Assembly (NCBI GenBank): GCA_036013505.1
Contig: CP107851.1
Location: 2,852,001 to 2,916,000 of the forward strand
Direction of reading: 5' to 3'
DNA from: Streptomyces sp. NBC_00510
Lineage (GTDB): Bacteria > Actinomycetota > Actinomycetes > Streptomycetales > Streptomycetaceae
Length of the DNA: 64,000 nt
Part shown: piece after piece, positions 56,338 through 64,000 of the stretch
Position numbering within the stretch: the first letter of the stretch is position 1
How the letters are laid out: every line of letters begins with the position of its first letter
Notes under the pieces: model-generated
Told to the model about the DNA's origin: nothing
The model's database searches: none
Seen by the model: only the letters and a program-made list of their open reading frames with translations
Made by a program: the position numbers and the translations under genes

Positions 56338-59142
56338 GTGGAGCAGGTCTTCGACGTGCCGGCCAGACCCCGACCCGACCAGGTGATCGGGCGAGGTGAC
56401 GTCCTCGCGCGGGCCCGCGGGCATCTGGCCCAAGGGGGCAGCCTGCTGCTGTACGGACCGGCCGGAATCGGGAAGTCCACCGTATTGCGGACGCTCGCCG
56501 AGGAATACGGCGGCGAGCCGACGGTGCTGCGCTGTTCCGCGACGGAGTCCGAATCGCACCTGCCCTTCCTCGCCCTGGTCGATCTGCTCGGCCTGGTCGC
56601 CGACCAGGTGTCCGACAGCCTGCCCGCGCCGCAGCGGGCCGCCCTGGAGTCGGCGCTCACCGGCCGCGGGGAGTCCTCGCTGCAACGGGACGGGCTCGCG
56701 CTGCGGCTGGCCGTGCTGTCGGTGCTGCGGGCACTGGCCGCCGACGGTCCGGTGCTGATCGTCGTGGACGACCTGCAGTGGATGGACCCCGCAAGCGCCG
56801 AGCTGCTGGCCTTCGCGGCCCGCCGGGTCGCCGAGCTGCCGGTGCGGGTGCTGGGCGCCGTACGCACCGAGGCCGATCCGCAGGACCAGCACGACCGCTA
56901 TCTGCGCGCCTTCCCGCAGGACGTGCGCACGCTGCGGGTGACGCCGCTGTCCCGGCCGGAGGTCTCCGAGCTCCTCGACGGGCGCGGTCACACCGGCCTG
57001 CCGCGGGCGGTCGTCCGGGACATCCACCGCACCAGCGGCGGCAATCCGCTCTTCGCCCTGGAGCTCGGCCGCGCCCTCGCGGAGAGCCGCACCCCGCCCC
57101 GCCCCGGCGAGCCGCTGCCGGTGCCGACCTCGCTGCGCACCCTGGTGCTCAACCGGCTGGAGATGCTCTCCGCGGACACCCGCCGCACCCTGCTCATCGC
57201 CAGCGCGGGGGCCCGCCCGACCCTTGCGACGCTGCGCAGCGCCGGCCGCGCCAACGCCGAGAGCGAGACGGGCGTGGCCGCCTCACTCGGCCTGGTGGAG
57301 ATGGACCACCACGACGGCACCGGCCTGGTGCGTTTCGCGCACCCGCTGATATCCGCCGCGCTGTACGCGGAGGCGACCCCGGAGGACCGGCGCAGCGCCC
57401 ACGCCGCGCTGGCGGCGGCGGCCGGCGACCCGATCGAGCGGGCCCGGCACCTGGCGCTGGCGACGAGCGGCAAGGACGAACGGGTCGCGGCGAGCCTGGC
57501 CGAGGCCGCGGACGAGGCCCGGGCCCGCGGCGCCCCCTCGGTCGCCGCCCAACTCGGCCTGCTGGCCGCCCGGCACACCCCCGAGGGCGCGGTGCCCACC
57601 GCGGACGAGCGGCGGCTGCGGGCCGCCGAGGACGCGCTGACCGCCGCCGAGCCCGAACTCGCCCGGGCCACCGCCCGCGAGGTGCTGGCGCAGGCCACGG
57701 TCCCGGCGGACCGGGTGCGGGCGTGGAGCGTGGTGATCGACTCGGTCGGGCAGGCCCTGTCCGAGGTCGACGACGTCTTCCCGCAGGCCCTGGCGGACGC
57801 GGGCGACGACCCGCGGCTGCAGGGCCTGGTGCGCTACCAGCTCGCCTGGCGGGCCCTGGTGGACGGCCAGATGCATGAGGCGCGCGCCGAGGCCGCCCGC
57901 TCGGCGGCGCTCGCCGCACGGGCCGGCGACCGGCGCACCGAGTTGCTGGCGCTGTCCTTCAAGGCGCTCAACGAGACCTTGGTAGGGCATCCCGACGCCG
58001 CCGCGACCCTGGCCCTGGCCTCCGCGGAGCCGCAGGACCCGGACGTGGCCATGAACCACAACGGCCCGGTCTACATCCGCTCCCGCTACCTGCTGATGAG
58101 CGATCAGCTCGACGAGGCGCGCACCGCGCTGACCTGGCTGGCCGGTGAGGCTCGGCAGCGGGGCGCGGTGGAGAGCGAGGTCTACTCGGTGCGCAGCCTC
58201 GCCGAGATCGAGCTGCGCTCCGGCCGCTGCGGAACGGCGCTGGACCTGGCCCGCGAGAGCCTGCGGCTGGCCGAGGACACCGGCATCGGCGAGGGCTTCG
58301 CACTGCAGATCGCGGCCCTGACCGAGGCGGCGGGCGGCACGGTGGAACGCGCCCTGTCCCTGGCCGGGGACGCGGTGCGGCGGGCCGAGGCCGACAGCGA
58401 CATGCCGTACATGACACGGGCGTTGTACGCGCTCGGGCACGCGCGGCTGGTCGGCGCCGACCCGCAGGGCGCGGTGGACGCGCTGCGCCGGGTGCGCGCG
58501 CTGGAACGCGAGATGGGCGTGACGGAGCCCGCGCGCGGCCGCTGGCAGGGCGACCTGGCCGAGGCACTGGTGCTGACCGGCGCGCTCGGTGAGGCGCGTG
58601 AGGTCATCGACGAGACCCGCAGGCACGCCCTGCGGCTCGGCCGGCAGAGCATCCTGGCCGTCCTGGAGCGCGCCGAGGGGATGCTGCTCGCCGCCCGCGG
58701 CGACACCGACGGGGCGGTGGCGGTGCTGAACGGGGCCCGGCAGCGGCTGGTCGCGCTCGGGTACGGGCTGGAGGAGGCGCGCGCCGTCTTCGCGCTGGCC
58801 CAGGTGGAGGCGGACCGGCGCAACCGCGCGGCGGCCCGGGTGGCGCTGGACGAGGCCGGCCGGTTGTTCCGGCGGTCGAAGGCCCTGCCGTGGCTGGGGC
58901 AGGTGGGCCCGGCCCCGGCGGCCCCCTCGGCGGCGGCACCGCCGGAGCTGGACGGGCTGGCCTCGATGGAACGTCAGGTGGCCGCGCTGGTCCTGGAGGG
59001 CGCCACCAACCGGGAGATCGCCGCGACGCTGTTCATCAGCGTCAAGACGGTCGAGGCGACCCTGACCCGGGTCTACCGCAAGCTCGGCATCCGCTCACGG
59101 GTGGACATCGTGCGACTGGCCGCGGGCCGCCGGGCCGGCTGA
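56338..59142 (+). CDS. LAL-type (large ATP-binding LuxR) regulator
   Basis: 934 residues. Walker A GPAGIGKST (40-48), Walker B LIVVDDLQWMD (about 140-150), AAA/ATPase region to ~330, a long TPR-like helical region, and a C-terminal LuxR HTH (about 868-934: SMERQVAALVLEGATNREIAATLFISVKTVEATLTRVYRKLGIRSR pattern). LALs are pathway activators, often of secondary metabolism or sugar use. GTG 56338 preceded by GGGGAGCG. It stands alone; the 59,143-59,446 stretch after it has no gene. Target unknown. Confidence 0.9.
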   Translation: MEQVFDVPARPRPDQVIGRGDVLARARGHLAQGGSLLLYGPAGIGKSTVLRTLAEEYGGEPTVLRCSATESESHLPFLALVDLLGLVADQVSDSLPAPQRAALESALTGRGESSLQRDGLALRLAVLSVLRALAADGPVLIVVDDLQWMDPASAELLAFAARRVAELPVRVLGAVRTEADPQDQHDRYLRAFPQDVRTLRVTPLSRPEVSELLDGRGHTGLPRAVVRDIHRTSGGNPLFALELGRALAESRTPPRPGEPLPVPTSLRTLVLNRLEMLSADTRRTLLIASAGARPTLATLRSAGRANAESETGVAASLGLVEMDHHDGTGLVRFAHPLISAALYAEATPEDRRSAHAALAAAAGDPIERARHLALATSGKDERVAASLAEAADEARARGAPSVAAQLGLLAARHTPEGAVPTADERRLRAAEDALTAAEPELARATAREVLAQATVPADRVRAWSVVIDSVGQALSEVDDVFPQALADAGDDPRLQGLVRYQLAWRALVDGQMHEARAEAARSAALAARAGDRRTELLALSFKALNETLVGHPDAAATLALASAEPQDPDVAMNHNGPVYIRSRYLLMSDQLDEARTALTWLAGEARQRGAVESEVYSVRSLAEIELRSGRCGTALDLARESLRLAEDTGIGEGFALQIAALTEAAGGTVERALSLAGDAVRRAEADSDMPYMTRALYALGHARLVGADPQGAVDALRRVRALEREMGVTEPARGRWQGDLAEALVLTGALGEAREVIDETRRHALRLGRQSILAVLERAEGMLLAARGDTDGAVAVLNGARQRLVALGYGLEEARAVFALAQVEADRRNRAAARVALDEAGRLFRRSKALPWLGQVGPAPAAPSAAAPPELDGLASMERQVAALVLEGATNREIAATLFISVKTVEATLTRVYRKLGIRSRVDIVRLAAGRRAG

Positions 59143-59446
59143 GACGAACCCCGGCCCGGCGGGCACCGTTCCTCGCGCGCCGCCGGACACGTGACGTGAC
59201 CGAGGGGTTTCCCTACGCGACCGGGGTTAGGGGGTTCCCTCATTGGGGCGCGGGGGCCGCGACCCTAGCCTGAGTCCCGCACAGAGCAAGCAGGTTGACC
59301 CGTCCCACGAGTGCACGTGCGCCAACTCGCCCCTCGTCCACGGTCGTCGACGATGACGTCGGCCCAGGCCGTGCCGTACGCGCGGGATGAAGCGCCGCCC
59401 CACCGGTGACCCGCGCGTTCCCCCCACCGGCACCCTGAGGAGCTCC
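59143..59446. other. 304-bp gap without a supported gene
   Basis: GC-rich DNA between the LAL gene and the small frame at 59447. A CCCTAGCCT -10-like box near 59265 might start a transcript into the small frame. Nothing else stands out. Confidence 0.4.
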
Positions 59447-59521
59447 ATGTCACGGCTCAACCGTGCGAGGCGGACCGCCGCGGTCGCGGCGGCGACCGCG
59501 GACACCCGAGTGAACTCCTGA
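59447..59521 (+). pseudogene. 24-codon frame resembling a cut-off secreted-protein start
   Basis: ATG with an excellent ribosome site (CTGAGGAGCTCC) begins MSRLNRARRTAAVAAATAD, the beginning of a Sec signal peptide, but stops after 24 codons without a mature protein. A perfect terminator hairpin follows 19 bases later. Most simply the remains of a secreted-protein gene with an internal deletion; a genuine small peptide is the alternative. Confidence 0.45.
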
Positions 59522-59540
59522 CCACGCGTCAGGCTGCGCC

Positions 59541-59583
59541 AGGGGTCGCTGCGGGCTGCCACGAGCCGCCCGCAGCGACCCCT
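59541..59583. terminator. 16-bp perfect bidirectional hairpin
   Basis: Arms AGGGGTCGCTGCGGGC (59541-59556) and GCCCGCAGCGACCCCT (59568-59583), 11-base loop, between the short frame and the convergent MarR gene, whose stop is at 59591. Confidence 0.85.
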
Positions 59584-59590
59584 CTCCACG

Positions 59591-60097
59591 TCAGCGGCCG
59601 CGGTCGGCGGCGTCGACGGCGGCGTAGATGCGGTCGAAGACGGGCCCCAGGCTCTCCAGCTCGCCCGGGTCCAGCGGGTCCAGGACCATCCGGCGCACCG
59701 TCTCGACGTGCGCGGGCGCGGAGGCCACGAGCTTCTCGTACCCCTCGGGCGTGAGGATCGCCAGGGTGTAGCGGCCGTCCCCGGGGTCCGGCTCGCGGCG
59801 GACGAAGCCCTGGTGCTCCAGGCGCCGCACCACGTGCGACAGCCGCGACAGGGAGGAGCTCGCGCGGTCCGCGAGCACACTCATCCTGATGGTGTGCCGC
59901 TCCTGCTCGGAGAGCATCGCGAGGACGTGGTACTCCATCCAGTTCAGGTCCGCGTCGCGCTCCAGCTCGCGCTCCAGGGCCGGCAGGAGCCGTGCCATGA
60001 CCCGGGCCATCGACATCCACGCGGTCAGCTCGCCGCCCTGCAGCCAGCGCGGCTCCATCGCGGCGGGGGCGGGCGGTACCGCTGTGTTCTTCGTCAT
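59591..60097 (-). CDS. MarR-family repressor
   Basis: 168 residues, winged-helix MarR: LNWMEYHVLAMLSEQERHTIRMSVLADRASSSLSRLSHVVRRLEHQGFVRREPDPGDGRYTLAILTPEG pattern at 45-115. Divergent from an FMN reductase gene. The 119-bp gap carries three copies of TTGAAGCTTCAA, surely its operator. Ligand unknown; redox-active phenolics or quinones are common for this pairing. Confidence 0.92.
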   Translation of the reverse strand: MTKNTAVPPAPAAMEPRWLQGGELTAWMSMARVMARLLPALERELERDADLNWMEYHVLAMLSEQERHTIRMSVLADRASSSLSRLSHVVRRLEHQGFVRREPDPGDGRYTLAILTPEGYEKLVASAPAHVETVRRMVLDPLDPGELESLGPVFDRIYAAVDAADRGR

Positions 60098-60118
60098 GCT
60101 CCCCAGGCTATCGGACCG

Positions 60119-60176
60119 CTTGAAGCTTCAAGCTGATCTGTTACAGTGCACTTGAAGCTTCAAGTTGAAGCTTCAA
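60119..60176. promoter_or_regulatory. three TTGAAGCTTCAA operator boxes for MarR
   Basis: Dyads at 60119-60132 and 60151-60164 (both CTTGAAGCTTCAAG) and 60165-60176 (TTGAAGCTTCAA). TTGAAG of the first box with TACAGT (60142-60147), 16-base spacer, makes a likely promoter for the FMN reductase gene, so a bound repressor would cover both -35 and start. Confidence 0.8.
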
Positions 60177-60216
60177 TTCGTACCCCCAGCACCGCACAGA
60201 TCGGGAATCACGCCTC

Positions 60217-60777
60217 ATGACCAGGATCGGCATCATCCTCGGCAGCACCCGCCCCGGCCGGAACGGCGAGAAGGTCGCCCACTGGGTCGTCGAGCAGGCC
60301 GCCAAGCACGCCGGCGACGCCACCTTCGAGCTCGTGGACCTCGCCGACTACCCGCTCCCCCACCTCGACGAGCCGATCCCGCCGGCCATGGGCCAGTACC
60401 AGAACGCCCACACCAAGGAGTGGGCCGCCAAGATCGCCGGCTTCGACGGCTTCATCTTCGTCACCCCGGAGTACAACCACTCCACCTCGGGCGTGCTGAA
60501 GAACGCCATCGACTACCTGCACGCCGAGTGGAACCACAAGGCGCTCGGCGTCGTGTCCTACGGCTCCGTGGGCGGCGCCCGCGCCGCCGAGCACCTGCGC
60601 CTGATCGCCGGCGAGCTGAAGATGGCCGACGTGCGCAGCCAGGTCGCGCTCTCCCTCTTCACCGACTTCGTCAACTTCAGCGAGTTCGCCCCCGGCGAGC
60701 ACCAGGCCGCGAGCCTGTCGACCCTGATCGACGAGGTCCTCGAGTGGAGCCGCGCCCTGGCGCCGCTGCGCGGCTGA
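60217..60777 (+). CDS. NADPH-dependent FMN reductase family protein
   Basis: 186 residues, flavodoxin-like. GSTRPGRNGEKVAHWVVEQA binds the FMN phosphate, FVTPEYNHSTSGVLKNAIDYL is the family signature, and SYGSVGGARAAEHLR follows. Members reduce quinones, azo dyes, chromate or free flavin. Under control of the divergent MarR gene (three operator boxes), suggesting induction by a toxic aromatic or quinone. Single gene on the plus strand. Confidence 0.92.
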   Translation: MTRIGIILGSTRPGRNGEKVAHWVVEQAAKHAGDATFELVDLADYPLPHLDEPIPPAMGQYQNAHTKEWAAKIAGFDGFIFVTPEYNHSTSGVLKNAIDYLHAEWNHKALGVVSYGSVGGARAAEHLRLIAGELKMADVRSQVALSLFTDFVNFSEFAPGEHQAASLSTLIDEVLEWSRALAPLRG

Positions 60778-60870
60778 CCCCGTACCGGTCCGGCGACCGG
60801 GCAGGGCACGCGAGCACAGGGGCCGAGCGGAGCGATCCTCCGCCCGGCCCCCGCGTGCTGCCCGCCCCGG

Positions 60871-61980
60871 TCAGGCGAAGCGCACGTCGTGGTGGTCCGC
60901 CTCCGGGTCGGAGGCGGCGAGCAGCCGCCTGCCCTCGGCCTCCAGCGCGTCGCGGTCGGCGGCCGCGAGCGGCGCGAACGACGCCACCGTGACGACGGCG
61001 GAGCCACGCGCCCGGTCGGTGCTCCAGGTGCCGGCCACGAAGCCGTCGACGAGGACCGTGCCGCGGACGATGCCGTTGGCCGTCATCACCCGGCGGACGT
61101 GCTCCCGGGCGAGGATCCGTGAGCGGTCCGCATGGGAGAGCACGAGGTTGTCGAAGTCGGCGACGAAGCGGGCACCCACCGGCAGGTCCGGGTCGGGCAG
61201 CGGCCCGGCGTCGGGGTCGTCGTAGAGCACCCGGCCGTCCTCGTCGCGGTAGCCGCGCAGCTCCATCGAGGCGAAGACCTCCCGCAGCCCGGTGAGCCCC
61301 GACCACTTCTGCGCGTCGGCGACGGAGGCGGGGCCGAAGGCCGCCAGGTAGCGGCGCACCAGCGCCCGGGGGTCGGAGGCCGCGGCGGGGGGACGCCCGA
61401 GCCAGGACCCGGCCGTGGTGTACGCGGTCCGTCCGGACACCCCCCAGACGCCGCGCGGCGGCACCTGCACCAGCGGCAGCCAGTTGCGCAGCGCGTTGAC
61501 CAGGGAGGCCGGATCGGCGTCCGGCCAGCGCGGGCCGAGCAGGTCGCGCAGCTCGCCCGGGGTGCGCGGCTCTTCCTCGACCAGCGCCCGGCAGGCGGCG
61601 ACGGCCTCGTCGCGGTCCACGCCGCGCACCCCCGGGCCCCAGGTGCCCTGGGCGATCTGCCGGTCCAGCAGCGGCTGCAGCACCGGTCGCAGCCGCAGGG
61701 CGTCGTCCGCGGTGACCAGGTGGACGGTGCCGCGCAGCAGCGCGATCCGGACGACCCCGCGGTCCAGCAGCAGACGGGACAGGTCGCCGAAGGCGAAGCC
61801 GTCGAGCCGGGTCCACAGCGCGGCGTACGCCGCGTGCGGGGCCTGGGACTGAAGGCCCACCAGATGCCCGACCGCCTCCAGCGGGCCCATCCCCGACCGC
61901 TCCAGCAGCAATTGCCGGTCCAGCAGGGCACGGTTGAGCGTACGGCGGCCCAGTACGGGCCCCGATGTCGTCCTGCGCAT
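60871..61980 (-). CDS. winged-helix DNA glycosylase-like protein (AlkZ/HTH_42 family)
   Basis: 369 residues of tandem winged helices. VGLQSQAPHAAYAALWTRL contains the Q-x-Q motif (Gln44, Gln46) of AlkZ-type glycosylases, in contrast to Q-x-D of the YcaQ type. LLRGTVHLVTADDAL, WSGLTGLREVF and LVDGFVAGTW are family blocks. AlkZ excises bulky alkyl adducts and interstrand crosslinks; other members may have different lesions. Start taken as ATG 61980. Head-to-head with, and abutting, the truncated phosphatase remnant, so its own upstream promoter region has been invaded or lost. Confidence 0.8.
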   Translation of the reverse strand: MRRTTSGPVLGRRTLNRALLDRQLLLERSGMGPLEAVGHLVGLQSQAPHAAYAALWTRLDGFAFGDLSRLLLDRGVVRIALLRGTVHLVTADDALRLRPVLQPLLDRQIAQGTWGPGVRGVDRDEAVAACRALVEEEPRTPGELRDLLGPRWPDADPASLVNALRNWLPLVQVPPRGVWGVSGRTAYTTAGSWLGRPPAAASDPRALVRRYLAAFGPASVADAQKWSGLTGLREVFASMELRGYRDEDGRVLYDDPDAGPLPDPDLPVGARFVADFDNLVLSHADRSRILAREHVRRVMTANGIVRGTVLVDGFVAGTWSTDRARGSAVVTVASFAPLAAADRDALEAEGRRLLAASDPEADHHDVRFA

Positions 61981-62012
61981 GCGGACACCGTACGGCCCGG
62001 AAGAACTCGGGG

Positions 62013-62744
62013 GTAACGCTCGCCCCGGCCGCGCCCGCCCGCGCCGGGTACCTGCTCCCCGCGGTCGTACACCCCGACGGGACCGTGGAGTTCCCCGACG
62101 TACCGGCCGGACCGCCACTGGGCCTGGGCGGACTGCCCTTCGAGGCCGTGGAACTGACGCTGCCCGAGGGCAGCAGCCTGGTGCTGTACACCGACGGCCT
62201 GGTCGAGGACCGCGACCGGGACATCGACGAGGGCCTGGAGCTCCTGCGCCGTTCCCTGTCCCGGGCCGGCCGCGACCCCGAGCAGACCCGCCGGGACGTC
62301 TTCGAGACCATGCTGCCCGCCCGGCCCGGCGACGACATCGCGCTCCTCGTCGCCCGCACGCGGGTCCTGCCCGCCGACCGCGTCGCGGACTGGGACGTGC
62401 CCAGCGACCCCGCGGCGGTCTCCGGGGTGCGCGCGGCGGTCCAGCGGCAGCTGGCGGCGTGGGGGCTGGAGGAGTTGTCCTTCACGACGGAGCTGCTGCT
62501 GAGCGAGCTCATCACCAACGCCATCCGGTACGGGGCCGAACCCATCCAGGTCCGCCTGATCCTCGACCAGTCGCTGATCTGCGAGGTCTCCGACGCCGGC
62601 AGCACCTCCCCGCACCTGCGCTACGCGGCCGCGACGGATGAGGGCGGGCGGGGGCTGTTCCTCGTCTCGCAGTTCGCCGAGCGCTGGGGCACGCGCTACA
62701 CCGCCGAGGGCAAAGTGATCTGGGCCGAGCAGCAGCTGCGGTAG
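62013..62744 (+). pseudogene. C-terminal remnant of a SpoIIE phosphatase/HATPase regulator
   Basis: From about 62016 the frame matches the end of SpoIIE-phosphatase-HATPase proteins: TLA-RAG, LLPAVVHPDGTVEFPDVPAGPPLGLGG, VLYTDGLVEDRDRDIDEGLELL, PGDDIALLVART, then an anti-sigma HATPase_c domain (TTELLLSELITNAIRYG, SDAGSTSPHLRYA, GRGLFLVSQFAERWG) to a normal stop. Everything upstream (sensor domains and the first phosphatase motifs with metal ligands) is missing and no ribosome site is present, so it is a 5'-truncated gene. The HATPase domain alone might still be expressed. Confidence 0.65.
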
Positions 62745-62789
62745 CCCTCCGGGGTGCGTGCTGTTGGGCCCGGTTGTCGTGTGCGGCGC

Positions 62790-63176
62790 CGTTGTGGTTG
62801 CTGTTGCGGTTTCTCCCCTGCCCGCCCTCCCGATTGCCCGGCGCGGTCAGTGCGGGCCTGCGCTCCGTTGGGTCGGGGTCGGTGCCGCGCCGGCGCACGT
62901 CCTCAGCGCTCGCGGTTTACCCCTACATCGTTCGGCGCCGCGTTCGCCGCTCGTCGCTTCCGGGCGCACCCCGCAGGCGACGAGCGGTGCGCGCGGTGCC
63001 GAAGGACGTGGGGCAGCGCCGCGAGCGCCGAGGTGGGGGTCCCCCCGGCCGAAGGCTGGGGGCGTACCCCGGCGCGGCACCGACCCACAACGTACGCAGC
63101 GAGGCGGTCACTGACCGCGCCGGGCAATCGGGGGGGGCGGCGGGGAAACGCCCAACCGCAACCACAACGCACCCGC
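62790..63176. repeat. long imperfect inverted repeat, intergenic
   Basis: Left copy (62790-~62966) and right copy (~62968-63176, reversed) share blocks such as GTTGTGGTTG, CGATTGCCCGGCGCGGTCAGTG, GGTCGGTGCCGCGCCGG and CGCTCGTCGC (axis near 62967). The right arm carries an extra GTGGGGGTCCCCCC-type hairpin near 63034-63062. No gene in 62745-63180. Such segments recur in Streptomyces intergenic DNA. Confidence 0.7.
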
Positions 63177-63180
63177 AACC

Positions 63181-64000
63181 TCACACCCCGCACAGCCCCG
63201 CAGGGCGCGCAGGGCGCGGAGGGCGCGCACCGTGGATCGGGGCGTCCACGCCCCGAAGCGGACGCCCCGTCCCCCCGTGGCGGTGGGCCACGATCTCCGC
63301 GGCGATGGACAGCGCGGTCTCCTCGGGCGTGCGCGCGCCCAGGTCGAGCCCGATCGGGCTGTGCAGCCGGGCCAGTTCGGACGCGCCGAGGCCCGTCTCG
63401 CGCAGCCGGGCCAGGCGCTGCTCGTGGGTGCGCCGCGAACCCATCGCGCCGACGTAGGCGACGGGCATGCGCAGGGCCCGCTCCAGCAGCGGTACGTCGA
63501 ACTTGGCGTCGTGGGTGAGGACGCAGACGACGGTGCGGCCGTCCACCGTGGTGCGCTCGAGGTAGCGGTGCGGCCACTCGACGACGACCTCGTCGGCCTC
63601 CGGGAAGCGCCGGGCGGTCGCGAAGACCGGGCGCGCGTCGCAGACCGTCACCCGGTAGCCGAGGAACGTGCCGACCCGCACCAGGGCGGCGGCGAAGTCG
63701 ATCGCCCCGAACACCAGCAGGCGCGGCGGCGGGGTGCCGGACTCGACCAGCAGGGTGAGCGGCTCGCCGCAGCGGCTGCCGTCCGCGCCGATGCCGACGG
63801 TGGCGGTGCGGCCCGCGTCCAGCAGGGCGTGGGCCTCGGCCGCGGCGGTGCGGTCCAGTTCCGGGTCGCCGAGGGTGCCCTCGTACGATCCGCCAGGGCG
63901 CACCAGGAGCGTCCGGCCGGGCAGGCCGGCGGGGCCCGCCACGACCCTGGCCACGGCCGCCGCCTCCCCGCGGGAGGCGGCGGCCAGTGCCGCGGCGAGC
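63181..64000 (-). CDS. xdhC: XdhC/CoxI-family protein (5' part outside the window)
   Basis: At least 272 residues, open to the window edge. RLLVFGAIDFAAALVRVGTFLGYRVTVCDARPVFA is the Rossmann-type core and VAYVGAMGSRRTHEQRLARLRETG, with GLDLGARTPEETALSIAAEIVA, is the XdhC C-terminal signature. XdhC binds molybdenum cofactor, helps sulfurate it and inserts it into xanthine dehydrogenase. The enzyme itself is not in the window. Together with the MocA-like gene at 32150 it implies a molybdenum hydroxylase serving purine breakdown. Confidence 0.9.
   Translation of the reverse strand, partial: LAAALAAASRGEAAAVARVVAGPAGLPGRTLLVRPGGSYEGTLGDPELDRTAAAEAHALLDAGRTATVGIGADGSRCGEPLTLLVESGTPPPRLLVFGAIDFAAALVRVGTFLGYRVTVCDARPVFATARRFPEADEVVVEWPHRYLERTTVDGRTVVCVLTHDAKFDVPLLERALRMPVAYVGAMGSRRTHEQRLARLRETGLGASELARLHSPIGLDLGARTPEETALSIAAEIVAHRHGGTGRPLRGVDAPIHGARPPRPARPAGLCGV

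Noticed and set aside
51632..59142. Two acyl-CoA synthetases plus GAF-LuxR and LAL regulators as a secondary-metabolite cluster
   Set aside because: No polyketide synthase, peptide synthetase, terpene, RiPP or tailoring core genes are present; regulators and synthetases alone do not support a biosynthetic cluster.
62745..63180. Overlapping open frames in the intergenic region before xdhC
   Set aside because: They are made by a GC-rich inverted repeat, occur on both strands with similar Arg/Pro/Ala-rich translations, and have no ribosome sites or recognisable motifs.

Overview
This 64 kb window is very GC-rich chromosomal DNA with third-codon-position GC bias, frequent GTG starts, many 4-base GTGA/ATGA gene overlaps and only two TTA codons that I could find. 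The gene content (ROK, LAL and SpoIIE-type regulators, RNase Sa, ricin-type lectin domains) points to a Streptomyces or close relative. There are no rRNA or tRNA genes, no CRISPR array, no phage block and no insertion sequence. The gene set around allantoin and glyoxylate resembles the allantoin/glyoxylate locus I know from S. coelicolor; that comparison is from memory, not a search.

Layout. (1) 1-9,971, minus strand: one long operon for alpha-galactoside uptake and non-phosphorylative galactose breakdown (binding protein, two permeases, GH36 alpha-galactosidase, SDR dehydrogenase, GntR regulator, DgoD, aldose epimerase-like protein, KDPGal aldolase, SMP-30 lactonase cut by the window edge), driven from two similar promoter/operator units. 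(2) 10.3-19.1 kb: HAD phosphatase, secreted RNase Sa-like enzyme, ankyrin protein, threonine-to-glycine operon (tdh-kbl) with a LysR gene, peroxiredoxin and TetR, AIM24-like protein, ROK repressor. (3) 19.2-25.9 kb: a second sugar cluster (ABC importer, GH1, secreted GH30-ricin enzyme) behind a palindrome next to the ROK gene. (4) 26-48 kb: a purine salvage and glyoxylate assimilation island: a broken immunity-type gene, allantoicase, allantoinase, IclR regulator, molybdopterin nucleotidyltransferase-like gene, malate synthase, 8-oxoguanine deaminase, uricase, HIU hydrolase, OHCU decarboxylase, a YheO-like regulator, hydroxypyruvate isomerase, tartronate semialdehyde reductase and glyoxylate carboligase, with unrelated genes between. 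(5) 48.4-64 kb: membrane and lectin proteins, a TmrB-like P-loop protein, two acyl-CoA synthetases, two LuxR-type regulators, MarR with an FMN reductase, an AlkZ-like protein, a truncated SpoIIE-phosphatase remnant, a long inverted repeat, and XdhC running off the right edge.

How the parts work together. Uric acid is degraded to allantoin by the 40,179-41,975 genes, allantoin to ureidoglycolate by allantoinase and allantoicase, and the glyoxylate released downstream feeds either malate synthase or carboligase, Hyi and GlxR to glycerate. The strongest new observation is regulatory: four separate promoters of this pathway (allantoinase/IclR intergenic region, malate synthase, hydroxypyruvate isomerase, glyoxylate carboligase) each carry two copies of a TTCC-N7-GGAA-like 15-bp dyad whose centres are exactly 21 bp apart. 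A second dyad, TTCAAC-N5-GTTGAA-like, sits at the urate operon, the allantoinase promoter and the malate synthase promoter. Together they outline two overlapping regulons readable directly from sequence.
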